Below are positions 22,309 through 35,195 of a DNA stretch of 64,000 nucleotides, piece after piece. The DNA comes from Sipunculus nudus (lineage: Eukaryota > Annelida > Sipuncula > Golfingiida > Sipunculidae): NCBI GenBank assembly GCA_026874595.1, contig CM049307.1:33958862-34022861 (forward strand), given 5' to 3'. The translations under genes and the position numbers were made by a program. Under the pieces are notes generated by a model. That model made no database searches, was not told the DNA's origin, and saw nothing but the letters and a program-made list of their open reading frames with translations. The first letter of the stretch is position 1; each line of letters begins with the position of its first letter.

Positions 22309-24985
22309 AGCTCAGCTGACTATAAGTCATCTGAGCTATAGTCGTGGTCCATTGTCCGTCGTCCGTCCGTCTGTCCGTCCGTCCGTAGATGTGGCACGTT
22401 TTGAAACCGTAAGACCTAGGAATCCAAAATTCGGTATAACGTTAGATGTCCCCAAGATCTCCTACCAAGCCGAAAACTGGGTCTTTGTGACTTCGTTAGT
22501 TTGAGAAATTAAGGAAATTATTATTAAAAACCTGTTTTCACTCTTCAGGACTGCCTAATATCAAAACCACTCATCTGGTTTTCCTCATATTTACCATAAA
22601 TATTCCTCTATATAGCTCCTATGTACATGCCAGAAATTAGGTCTGTATTATATAATTTGAAAAAATTATGGGCTCAAACATAATGCATTTTGTAAAAAAT
22701 CATTAAAAATATTTGACCACTTGACACAAAACATGTTAAAGCTAAGGACTTTTTTCCAGTAATATAACTTTAATTAATCAAAATAAAATTGTATACCCAA
22801 AATTAGATCAAAATCTTTTAAATTTTTAAAATATTAGCAAGAAGAAATAATTGGTACTTTAAATTTTGCTCAACTTTGACCATGGCACGTTTTTTTCTTG
22901 TAAGTACATTTAATTCATTTTTCACAGCCAGTTTACATATGGATTTAATCTGATGAATTTTGAAATTTGAAATTATAAGCTTAAAAAATAGTCTAGCTAT
23001 TGAAGTTTTTTAGAGGCCTTAATGTATTTGTATTTTCTAACATCATTACCCCACTTTTGTTTTCTACAACTTTGCCTGGTAATCAAAAATTGGCATAATG
23101 TTAGATGTCCCTAAGATCTCCTTCCAAGCCAAAAATTAGGTCTCTTCAACCTCTTTCCTTTGAGAAATTAAGAAAAACCTCATTTTTTTTATTCAAATCA
23201 TTTTTACACTTCAGGAATGCCTAATATCAAAACCACTCATTTTTTTTCTTCATATTTTCCATTAATAATTGTCTGTATATATAACCTATGTACAAGCCAG
23301 AAATTAGATCAGTACTATATAATTTTAAAACGTTATTAGCCCAAACATAAGCAATTTTAAAATTTTGCCAAACTTTGACCATGGCTATATTTTTCTAATA
23401 AGTACATTTGATTTAATTTTCACAGCCAGTTTACAAATGGATTTAATCTGATGAATTTTGAAATTTGAAAGTATAAGCTTAAAAAATAGTCTAGCTATTG
23501 AAGTTTTTTAGAGGCCTTAATGTATTTGTATTTTCTAGCATCATGACCCTACTTTTGTTTACTACAGCTTTGCCTGGCAATCCAAAAATTGGCATAATGT
23601 TAGATGTCATAGTAAATATTTATATTCTTTCATACATTTCCTATGTACATACCAAAATTTAGGTCAGTATTGTATTATTTGTTAAAGTTAAAGGCCCAAA
23701 CATAATCCACCATGTAAACAATCAGGAAATATATTTACTCACTTAACATAAGAATTGCTGATGCTAGAGACTTTTTTTCAGGGATATAACTTCATTTAAT
23801 CAAGATTCAATTGTATACCGAAAATTAGATCTGAAATTTGCAAATGTTTAAAGTTATTAGCATAAATATAAAATCAGTACCTTAAATTTTGCCCAACTTT
23901 GGCCACGGCACGATTTTTTCCTGTAAGTACTGTGGATTTAATTTTCACAGCATGTACACATAAGGATGTAATCTGTTAAAATCTGAAATATGAAAATAAA
24001 ACTTTAAAATTAGGCTAGTCATTGAATTTTTTTGGAGGCACATGTTGTATTCCCTTACATTGTCAAGCAGTCCACTTTGGTCACTGTAGGTCATTCAGTG
24101 CAGCTCTGTGCTCCCCAGGCTGTTATGTAATCCCATCACTCCGGCAAGCCCTCTCTCTTGCCGAGCTTGATCAGGCTGCCAGTGTTAATACCACAGGGAG
24201 CCTTTCTCTCTCTCCCCCCCCCCCCCCACCCCATTCTGTTGACAGACCTGTACTCTAAACAAGATGAATCTTATAATTTCACATTTTTTTAAGCGACGAG
24301 CAGTAACAACAGAGACCCCTCCCCCACCCACCCCTTCAATACACAGGACTAATAAACAAGACAAATCTTATAATTTAATGTTAAATAAATTCTTTTTGTT
24401 GAGACTTGGATAATTTTGATTTTTTTTTTATTAAAAAAAATGTTCCGGAGTTTAATCCTAATATTCAAATGTGATAAAATATTAGGACCTAATGTAAGTG
24501 CTACCTGACAAGATTTAAGAAGATATAAATACTTGGTAGCATTTCATTCATATCTCTTAAAGTTGGCGGGGCCTAGGTGTGAATAACACTGTTAAACTTA
24601 GTTTTAAAATGAGGAATATTGGTCAAACTTTGTGGGATTAATTTTTACTGATATGGCCATATATTTAACTTTCGAAAACTTAATTAGCTTCACACATTAT
24701 TTGTTAATGAAATCGAACTTTTATATGACACTTACCACGAGCCTATTTTTTCCCTTAGTGCATCACTAAATGGTTTCAGGCCAAAGGTTTCATTTATTAC
24801 ACAGTCCATATGCTTTAGCTCATGTCCGTTATTCTATAATTTACAGAGTTTCATTTTAGCTGGGCCATTCTCTCTTAGCTTTTCAAATGTTAATATACAT
24901 GAAAAACCATAAGAAATAAAAATATTTTGCAGTTACTAATATTTTTCAAAATTCAGCTGACCGACGTGACCCATGGGTCCCTTGT
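22309..24985 (+). mobile_element. D-family non-autonomous element, complete (T1...R1)
   Basis: The left hairpin is AGCTCAGCTGACT, ATA, AGTCATCTGAGCT, followed by GTCCGTCGTCCGTCCGTCTG. The core has three to four diverged units with TTAGATGTCCCTAAGATCTC and CCTAATATCAAAACCACTCA. A poly-C tract lies near 24208-24228. The right end at 24953-24985 has CAGCTGACCG, then the palindrome GACCCATGGGTC and CTTGT. It is non-coding. Confidence 0.7.
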
Positions 24986-24999
24986 GTACAAGGGAAAAT

Positions 25000-26442
25000 G
25001 TAATTTTAAACTCTTCTAGCTTATACACTGATTTATGATGAAACTGTTAAGCTGATTGGTTTAAATTTTACAAGAATTATTCTATGGTAGGGTTCTGCCA
25101 GTTGTATAAGAATAGATTTGGTAAATACAGCTTTAAAAAAGCATTGTAGCCAACTGAAAAAGGCTTTCTGTGTTTGAAAACAGATTTGACAACATGCTGA
25201 GTTTCAGCAGCCAAGTCAAGAGGTCACTCAGTACAAACAGGTGGGGTCCAAACATTACCATGGCAACTGACCTGGCTCTGGCGGGTGTCTAGACAATGTG
25301 TCTAGACGTCTAGACACAGCGTCTAGACATCTAGACAAAAGGTCTAGATGCAGAATTCCCAGATTATTGGAACTATATCTTTCAACTGTTTGAAAAAACT
25401 TGGTTTGCATTTTTAGCATCAGGTGTATCATCAGGTCACATGTGAACTGCTGCGCCCTCACTTTTGGTTGACCTCTGACCTTTCCTTGCTGCCCAGCGTC
25501 AATTTGTGCGTCTGTTTCCACACATAAAACCACATATCTCGGGAACCGTTTGACCGATCAGGCTCAAAATTTTGCACAAATGTAGCCCTTTGATAGCTTT
25601 ATAACATACACTAAAATTGGTGGCGCCACCTGCAACCATAATATCAATCATATCCCCGCAGTGGTTTGACTATTTCACCTAAAAATTTTACAGGTTTATA
25701 CATCCTGGACAGCTTTCTCGATTTTATGACAGGTGGCGCCACCTAAATTCAGGTTTACTCTGCAGACATCCAAGCTCATATCTCGGGAACCTTTTGACTG
25801 ATTGGGCAAAAATTTTGCATGTGTATAGATCTCACGTAGCTCTTCATTATAGTCAAAACTGGTGGCGCCACCTGCAACCATTTATGCACAGCATCCATCT
25901 GTTCATCTGCCTTAGGATAAAATCACTCATATCTCAGGAGTGGTTTGACTATTACACCTGAATTTTGCAGGTTTTTACATCCTGGACAGCTTTTTTTATT
26001 TTATGACATGTGGCGCTACCTACATCCAGGTTTACTCTGCAGACATCCAAGCTCATATCTTGGGAACCGTTTGACCGATTTGGCCAAAATTTTGCATGTG
26101 TGTAGATCTCACATAGCTCTTCATCATAGGCAAAACTGGTGGCACCACCTGCAACCACTTATGCACAGCGTCCATCTGTTCATCTGCCTTGCGATAAAAT
26201 CACTCATATATCAGCAGTGCTTTGACTTATCCACCTGAAATTTTGCAGGTTTATACATCCTGGACAATTTTCTCGATTTTATGACAGGTGGCACCACCTT
26301 CATTCACGTTTAAGCTGCAGACATCCATGCTAATATGCAACACACCTCACTCTATTCTCCTTGCCACTTAATCCATGCCTCACTTCACCCGTCCCACTCT
26401 GATTTCTGTGGATACACATAATCGCTTGTTGACTACCCATAT
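25000..26442 (+). repeat. C-family core array with R3 end
   Basis: Perfect palindromes start at 25619, 25732 and 25861, with decayed ones near 26008, 26132 and 26286. Units carry CATATCTCGGGAACCGTTTG and CAGACATCCAAGCTCATATC. The right end near 26390-26442 has GGATACAC and CTTGTTGACTACCC as in the complete C element, but the CTAG terminus is altered. The T3 left end is missing; B-like sequence and a TCTAGAC cluster precede the array. Confidence 0.65.
25286..25349 (+). repeat. Cluster of GTCTAGAC palindromes
   Basis: Within 64 bases CTAGA occurs seven times, mostly inside the 8-bp palindrome GTCTAGAC, separated by 0-6 bases. It is found nowhere else in the window. Confidence 0.85.
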
Positions 26443-26587
26443 TCTGCTTTTAAAATGTCCTAGTCTGAAACTTGCAGGTCGGAAACGTCCATTTTGCTGA
26501 AATCATAATGACTAAGGTAGATATGCAGGACTTAAGAAGATCAATATTAAATTTTAAAAATAAACCTCCATTCATAATCCTTAACTT

Positions 26588-27832
26588 TGCACAGGTTCGC
26601 ATTAGGCCTGCAGGCCTTGTTTTTTTCTGTAAGCACTGATTAATTAAATTTCATATCCTGTATGTATACGCAAGGGTATTGTAATTAACTCCCACCATCC
26701 TCTTCCCCCACCCCACTAAGTCCTTGCTCCTTGGCACTGTGAACAATAGTTCTATTGCTTTAGCAAAAAATTTAATAATTTGAAGAAAATATATACAGAG
26801 AGACAGAGGCGTTGTAACTCCCATCATAAACCCCCCCCCCCCCCCATATCAAGTCCTTCCGCCTGTGGAGTGGGGACTTTATAGCAACTGTATGCATATC
26901 ATAAAATAGAAAAAAAAGGTTTATTAAAAAAATTGGATCTCATCAGACAAACGTGTAAAATGTTGAACTGTCAACAGCCTGTCAAAAAGGTATCAAATGG
27001 AAACGCATGGTCAGATCTCAAAATATAATTTGCAACAATTTCTTCAATCGTATCAACCAACCATGGCCTAGATTACCTCTTTCTCTCAGAGTTTATCTAC
27101 ATTTCATAATATTTTAGATTTTAACCTTCCAGGTGTTTAAGTACTGTTGAATGCTCCGTCCCCTCTCTCTCTATCTTCTTTTTTCTCTACATCCAACCCT
27201 CCTTGCTGCCCTCACTGTTCCCTTTACAGAACCCAATCCCAAAGTCAGCCTCCGTAAACGAGAACCAGATGAATCAGAAATATTCATATTTTTACATATT
27301 TTATAACTATTTGTTACCTATGTACATGCCAGAAATTATGTCATTATTGTGTAATATGTAGACGTGGTGTCCATCAATATAATAAATATACCTTGTCAAG
27401 ACCTAAGAGATATCATGTCATACAGTCACAATTCATAAATCCCCTCTTCAGCATAGTTAATCATAACATTATATCTGTCAAAATGAAATCTTGCTGACTT
27501 CCATACACTATCGCTCCTTCAACAAATAGCCTTATCATCATTCTACCACTGCTTAGTGTACTGTCATTGCATTCATATCTGCTCAAATATATCGCTATTT
27601 TCAACAGCTCCCAAATAAAGAAAAAATAAACCACTATATTTACTCCATATTAATCCATCAGTCAGGTTATTTCATACATCATTTACTCACATATTACATT
27701 ATATTCCTTTATAATAGCCCAGCATGTCCATAATATTCATAAGGTTAGTCGACTAAATTTAATATCACAATGGTGATACATTTATAGTCCAATCACGATC
27801 AGCTGAGCGCCGAGACCCATGGGTCCCTTGTT
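26588..27832 (+). repeat. R2 terminus plus D-family fragment ending in R1
   Basis: An R2 end (GCACAGGTTCGCATTAGG, AGGCCTGCAGGCCT) is at 26588-26621. D-type sequence with a poly-C tract at about 26828-26845 follows. The stretch closes with R1 at 27799-27832 (CAGCTGAGCGCCGAGACCCA, TGGGTC, CTTGTT). No gene is seen. Confidence 0.6.
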
Positions 27833-28123
27833 TTATTATTTCTGAGACCTTGAAAGCTGCAGTCATCTATTAACAGGGCACAAATCGTAATGACTAGACC
27901 TAGAATCTTTCTTCTTTACATGCTGGGAGGCCCATGAAAAGTCTCTGTTACCCATATTCTTCAAGCTATGGGGCTCCGAAGTACCCCCCCAAGGATAATG
28001 AAAAATTTGATACAAAAGCTCAAATATCTGAACAACTAATGCATTGATCACCATGATTCTTTGCATTGATATGGATCATAGAGTGTTTCATCAGTTTCTG
28101 CAGACTGGTGGCTCCACCTGAAT
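27833..28123 (+). repeat. A-family core fragment
   Basis: One A unit, ending at the decayed palindrome GGTGGCTCCACC (28108), joined directly to a B-family T2 end. Confidence 0.65.
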
Positions 28124-31100
28124 TTTTAGTGAACCTGTGAGCTTATGCGATGGTGTGGCGTCGTCCGTCGTCCGTCGGCCGTCGTCAGTCGTCTGTACGT
28201 TAACCCAGACTATCTTGAAAACGGCAAAAGAGTTAGCATCAAGAAATTTTCTGCAAAAAATTAATCATCTAAAAAACTCTATCGGATTTTGCTTATTTTT
28301 TGGCTAACTGCATTTTCTTAGATATTACAGAGAAAAAGCTAAAAAAACTTTAAAAATCTTCTTCTCCGAAACTGTTCAGCCAAATTGTCCAATATTTCAC
28401 AGAAATGATCCCTGGAACAATCTCTTTCAAGTTTGTTCAAATTGTTTTAAGTTCGGTGATTTTTGGCTGAGTTACAGCTAGTTGAACTTAGTCATCTGTC
28501 CAAAAAAGCATACTAAAATTACAATCTTAGAAACGGCTGGAGCTGTCATCACCAAATTTTATGGCAATGTTGGTCACATGAGTCAGGTCTGAAATTCAGG
28601 TATTGGTGGCGCCACCTGCATCGGCCTTTTTTGAACGGGGGTCATCAGTGCCCGTATCATACTGACGGCTACAAAAAACTTCTTTTCCGAAACCATTTGG
28701 CCAAATTGTTTAATATCGCACAGAAATGATCCTAGGGCTTTCTGAAGTTTGTTCAAATGGTCTCAGTTCAGTGACTTTTGGAAGCTGAACAGCCCATTTT
28801 AGCTCAGTGGCTACAAAGATCTTATTCTCAAAAACCAATGGGCCAAATTCTTAAATCTCACACATTAATTATCCTTAGATGTTGATAATTCAAGTTTGTT
28901 CAAATGGTTTTGGTTCAGTGATTTTTGGCTGAGTTATTGGAAGCTTAACTTAGCCATTTTGCTTTATTTTCCCATATGAGTTATAAACCTGCAAAACGTT
29001 TTTTGGCTGACGGCACTGAGGCAAATTTGTTTAATATTTTACAAGAATAATCCCCTGAATAATTCTTATAATAATTGTCTTTTATGGTTCCAAAGAATGA
29101 ATTTTGGCTGAATAATAAAGATTGAATTGAGTCATTTTACCATATATGTTAGCTGTGTGAAGCAGATACATCTAGCCTGGAACCAGTTTACCAGCATCCG
29201 TTACATCATGCCTTCAGACATTTAGATTTCAGGTTATCTATGGTTAATATTGACAAGAATATTTTTTAAAAGCTTTTAAAAAATTTAGATTGATGATTTT
29301 AAATATTCTTCATGCAGGTAATGTTAACAATCACAGGTATACAGCTCTCTGTGGGTATATAAAGACGGCTATACATAGATATAATAATAAATAATTGGAA
29401 TCCATACTCAACAGAATTCAAGATTTTTCCATCAGTGAGATGTACCTGCATTATAATTTTGCATTCAATATGCATCTGTAGTAATTTTTAGTGAACCTGT
29501 GAGCTAATTTGATGTTGTGGTGGCGTCCGTAGTCCATTGTCTGTACGTTAACCCATACTATTCGAAAACGACTGGAGCTAGAATCATGAAATTTAATGAA
29601 AAAAAATAGCCATCTGAAAAACTCTGCATTTGCAAAGATTTTAATGAGAAAAAAAAAATAAAAAACCTTTTAAAATCTTCTCCAACAAAACGGTCAAGCC
29701 AAATTGTTTAATATTTCACAGAAATCTGATTTTATATCATCTCTTACAAGTTTCTTCAAATGGTTCAAGTTCGGTGAATTTTGGCCGAGTAACAGGGAGT
29801 TGAACTTAGTCATCTGTCCAAAAAAGCATACTAAAATGACAATCTCAGAAACAGCCAGAGCTATCATCACCAAATTTTATGCCAGTGTTGGTCACATGAG
29901 TCATTAATGAAACGGAGGTATTGGTGGTGCCACCTGCATTGACCTTTTTTTGTACAGGGGTCATTGGTCATTTGTACATTAACCCATAATTTCTCAGGAA
30001 TAGCAGGAGCTACCATCCAAAGACTTTATGCAATAATCTGTCAAATATCAAATGTTGTGGGATTCAGCTTATTTTTTTTTTTTTGCTATCTTCACGTATT
30101 TAGATTTTATAGGGAAAAAGCTGAAAACCCTTTAAAAGTCTTCTTCTTGTAAACAGTCCAGCCAAATTGTTCAATATTTTACAGAAATGATCCCAGAGGC
30201 AAGACCTCTCAAGTTTGTTCAAATGGTTTGCATTTGATGAAATAATGGAGTTACACAAATTTGAACTTAGTCATTTGGCTAAGTAAGCATACTGACATAG
30301 TAATCTCAGAAATGTCAGAAGCTAGCATTACCAAGTATTGTGCAAATGATGGTCACATGACTCATATTTGAAGTTGCAGATTTCGTGGTGCTACCTACAT
30401 TGACCTGTTTTTATGGGCAAAAAACTCATAATTTTAGCCTCTTTCAGCTTAAAATGTTTGAGATGAAACTGTCAAGTTGAATAGTTCACTTTTTCAAAAG
30501 AATTATCCTAGGAGATGGTTCATTCAATCATATCAGAATAGATTGAGTTTGTTGATTTCTGGTTGGGTCGTGAAAAGCTTAAATTGGTTTTATTATGTCT
30601 ATTTCAAACTGAGGACTGCAATAGTGCTCTTCTACAAAATTATTGTTTCAATTATATTTTCTGTAACATTGCACAAAAATTATTCTTTGGTGGCTTTTGT
30701 TCAAGTTTACTTGAATGATTTTTGGCAGAAGTATTGGACCTTTAACAATGAAAGGACTGCATCTTTTATTATTCTAATTATTTTGATAAAAAGTTTATGA
30801 ATATTTCAGCTTGAAAAAAAGCATTTTAGCCAAAGTCTTTCAGTATGTGTAAACAGATTTGCCAACAGGCCAAGATTGTGTCTGTATATTTACCTAGGTT
30901 AAAAAACTGCCAACTGTTTCAGATTTGGCAACAGATCAAGAGTTCATTCAGTGCAGCCAGATATAGGTCAAGAGTTCAACCAGTGCAGCCAAGCACAAGG
31001 CATGTGATCACCTCATGGGTGGCATGCGAACACCTCATGAGCACCATGTGATCACCTCATAGGTAGCATGTGATCAACTCATGAATATCATGTGATCACC

Positions 31101-31885
31101 TCATGTGTGTCATGCCCCTCAGGGCTGCATTTGGAGCCAATCTGAGAGCTTATGCATAGGTGTGGCTACTATTTCAGATTTGGCAACAGGCCAAAGGTCA
31201 GTCTGGATCTATTAAAAGCTTTGTAAGACTGTCAACTGTATCAGATTAGGCAACAGGTCAAGAGTTCACTGGGTGCAGCCAGGTATAGGTCAGGAGTTCA
31301 CTCAGTGCAGTAGCTGTATTCTATTTATAGTGTTAGCAGACTGCTCACTGCATCAAATTTGGCACCAAGGTTCAGCCTGAATCTATTTATAGCTTTGGCA
31401 GACTGCCAACTGTGTCAGATTACGCAACAGGTCAAGAGTTCACTCAGTGCAGCCAGGTACAGGTCAAAAGTTCACTCAGTCTAGCCAGGTGCAGGTCAAG
31501 AGTTCACTCAGTGCAGTAGCTTGAGGCAGCAATTTGTCACAGGTCACTCGTGGGCAACTGCCTTATTCACCTAAGCTTTGTCAGCCCAGTGCATCAAACT
31601 TTTGGGAAGTTTGATGTATTAGACTGATATTTAGACCTGTCTATGCGGCTTTGATGGTATTCTCATTTACAAGACAGGCGGTGCCACGTACATTGACTTA
31701 TGCACAGTGTATGTGCCTGCTTATTTCTACAGAGGAATTGGATATATCAGCCTGAAATAGGGCATATTTATACATATCAAATAGCTTTGTCGTTTACAAG
31801 ACTGGTGGTGGCACCTACAATAATTTTTGCACAATGTGTGTCCCTGCTTATTTCTCAGGAGGGGTTTGATATATCAGTCTGAAAT
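28124..31885 (+). repeat. B-family array, copy Z
   Basis: A T2 end is at 28124 and a second T2 end at 29488. Core units follow (palindrome at 28605), then short-repeat segments like those in X and Y, including five 22-bp CATGTGATCACCTCATGGGT type units near 31000-31125. Bases 28124-29343 are near-identical to 11093-12305. The array ends without an R2 terminus and switches to D-type sequence near 31885. Confidence 0.7.
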
Positions 31886-32879
31886 TATTAATTGTCACAG
31901 CATGTAAACATACATATTTAATTTGATTAAATCTGAAATTGGAAAATAAAAGCTTGAAAATAAGGCTAGTTATTGAATTTTTTCTTGAGGCTCTAGTGTA
32001 GCCACTTGCTTTGTCCAGATGCAGGCAACTCACTCTTGGTCACTCAAAGTCAGGTATGCCAGGGTTCCTGATTTGTTACAGTCACTGGGGGAAATCCCCT
32101 GCTGTGACAGATGTACAGTTAGTAGCTTCTATAGAAACTTTTCACTTTAAATCCAGGGAGGTCCTAGGCCAATCTCCTTAGAAAACTGAAATTAGGTCAT
32201 TGTGACCTACATTTTGTGAACTACAGGCTTAAAACATGACAGGGCACAAATTGTATCCGCTAGGCCTACAATCTTCCAAGACAACATTCGGGCATTTCAT
32301 GGGTAAATCTGCATGGAATCATGAAATTAGGTCATTGTGACATATATTCTTTTAACTATAGGCCAAAACATTATTTTTAGCACCCTGAAATAAGTTGGGC
32401 ACATATCTGCTAGCCCGAGAATGCTACAATGTTATATACAGGGAAGTCTTGGGCAATCTCCATGGAAAGCTGAAATTAGGTCATTGTGACCTATATTTTG
32501 CATGCTTCCAGCCTAATCATCTTAGGCAATCTCCATTGAAACCTGAAATTAGGTCATGGTGAACTATATTACTGGCCAAAATTTTTAATTGTCATACAGG
32601 GTACAAAAAATTGCTGTTAGACTTAGAATCTTCTGTGTTGACATCCAGGAATGTCCTTAAAAAATGTGAAAGGTCATTTTAAGCTCAACTGACTGCATGC
32701 AAAAAGGCTATATTTCAAGGGAATGGCTGGATTTATTATCATGAAACTTTTTCTTCTTGTTGATTTTGCTACAGTTCAACAGGGATACCACCAACAAAAT
32801 TTGGCATTCAGATGATAGAAATCCTTTTGTGAATTTCTTCCTAGTCAGCTGAGCATCATGACCCATGGGTTACTTGTTT
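31886..32879 (+). repeat. D/A-type composite ending in R1
   Basis: D-like sequence first, then four or so short units (about 100-130 bp) with CTGAAATTAGGTCATTGTGA, closing with R1 at 32842-32879 (TAGTCAGCTGAGC, GACCCATGGGTT, ACTTGTT). No T1 left end is visible. Confidence 0.5.
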
Positions 32880-34280
32880 ATGAGACTGCCAGGTATTTGG
32901 ACCCAACATTAAATACTGGTACTATTGGGTATGACCTCCAATTAATGCAGATCTTGATCTGAACAAGGTTTCTCTAAGGCTTAATGTGTGTGAAGCAGAT
33001 CAGTTTGAAAATCCTACAGGACTAGAGATCTTAATAGGAATGTTGCATTTCATTGTTAATATGATTAGTTTTATTTTCCCAGGTCAATTAATTAAATGTT
33101 GCTGGTAATTATTGAAAAAATCGTTGAAAATTTAATAGCTGAATAATTATCAGGGCCCTGCTTGAATAAGAGGGTGCCCTATAGTAACCACCCTGTTCGT
33201 CATTCCACAAATTTGTTTCCGAATAAAAACTCCAGTTTTAATTGACATATGGATATCATATTTGACTTATATATGGCCCACCACTTTTGGGGTCAAAGTC
33301 AAGAACCTTAATCTTTAAAATAATTTTGGAGGAATTTTAAATGTTTCATCCAAAATCTGTCACTTTTAAATTACCTTTCAATAGGGGTAAAAAACATTCT
33401 GATTTTGACATCACAAGTTCTGGGTAACAGGACCATCCTACTGATTTATATGAAGATCATGCTTACAGTTTAATACATCAAATTTAATTATGCCTCTGCT
33501 GCTTGGGATGCCCCAGTCCTACACCTTCAGGCAAAATTTACACTGATTCAAACCTGAACATCTTTGTTCAGTAGTTTAAAGACTGTTTTGAGTCCGTTCC
33601 ATCTGTCCCTACATGTTATCAGGTCCTTTGTTATGCTTTTCAAGCATTATTCAGCCTACCCTTTGGAGCATTTTGCGGGGCCCTTCCTGACCTGTCAGGG
33701 TTTTAGTTGGAACAACACTATTTAATATTCTTTTTCCATAATTGCAAATTTCTTGTGACAAACCACAAGGTTATCACTCATTAAAGTGTAAGGTTGTGGT
33801 ATGGCAGCAAGCCTGTTGTCCAATACAGACCCCATTACATACTTTCTATTAATCCATTTCATTCCCTCACTGTTTGCATGGCATGCATTTGCTGTTGACT
33901 GCCAACAGGGGATCAATGTGTAACTATCCCTATGCCAAGTGTTTAAACTTTGCTAACGCTGCACAATGCTCTGCTTTCATTTGTCAAATTTTCTTGGCCC
34001 TGTGCAGGCAAATGTAGGTATATCAGTGAAAATTTCAAAATTAGAATTTTTACATGAAAAATATACTGTCAGTTTTGTTTTTATTTCAGGATCATATAAA
34101 TTCTTAAACTAATTTGATATGACCATAATAGCAAAGTTATGGACGTTTATTGGTTTTTAAATCCAAGCTAATTGGGACCTATCTTTAATGGAAAACCTGT
34201 GACCAGCAGGGTGCTGGCTCCACTAATTAGGGGGCTTGGCCTTCCACTGCAGCAGGCTGTCAAACACTCAATTAAAGGGT
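32880..34280. other. Spacer with one H-type fragment
   Basis: About 33180-33420 resembles the H repeat (GGCCCACCACTTTTGGGGTC). The rest has no recognised gene or repeat. Confidence 0.4.
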
Positions 34281-34920
34281 GTGGCCCTTTCCAAGCCCAA
34301 ACTGAGAAATAAAACAAATTCAGCACACAAAACATTATTTACATCCAATATTAAATTGCAACTACTTATTGTAGTATATTTGTGTATGTGACTTCAAACA
34401 GACTTTAAGAAATAAAATATAGGAAATATATCACAATTATTAAGACTCAGATATTTATAAATGCAGTTAAACATTTATCTTTACCTGGATCCTGTAATTT
34501 GGTAAAATATCACATTTATTACTTGTATCACAAAATAAACAGTTCATAAATGATTTTAAAATTGAATTTACAATTAAAATGTAACTGATGTAGTAAAGAA
34601 TATAATAGTGCTGAAATCCAAAAATGTTATCAAACAAATGTTTTGAAATATCACAATATCTGTATCACTTTTTTTAAAAACTTAATATAATGACTGTACA
34701 TAACATGTCCATGTGATGATTACCACTAAAAACATGTTCAAGGAATTCATTTAGTAAAAACATAGGACAATGATAATAAACTGCCAAGAATGAGCCATAA
34801 TGTGCAAAAAAAACCCAAAAGGTTACAGTGATTTGCCAAATGTTTCCTAAATGAGCGTTGGATGAATGAAATGGATTATTAGAAGGAACTAAATGTGACC
34901 ACTGTGAAAGGAGCGTATGC

Positions 34921-35195
34921 ATTACGGTAACTGTAAGATGTTGCAGATGGGTTGGAAAAAATTATTTCATGGCATCCTCTTGTGGCTTCATCAACCACTA
35001 AAAGTATCTTTCAGGTGACAGGATCACAGACACTCGATCTGTTACAGTTACCGTAAGATGTTGCAGATGTGGTTGGAAAATCATCATTTCATGGCATCCT
35101 CTTGTGGCTTCATCAACCATTAAAAGTATCTTTCAGGTGACAGGATCACAGACACTCGATCTGTTACGGTTACTGTAAGATGTTGCAAATGTGGT
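34921..35195. repeat. About 121-bp tandem duplication (2.2 copies)
   Basis: GTAAGATGTTGCA recurs at 34933, 35053 and 35175, and CATGGCATCCTCTTGTGGCT and CAGGTGACAGGATCACAGAC occur in both full copies. Copies differ at only a few positions. Confidence 0.9.
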
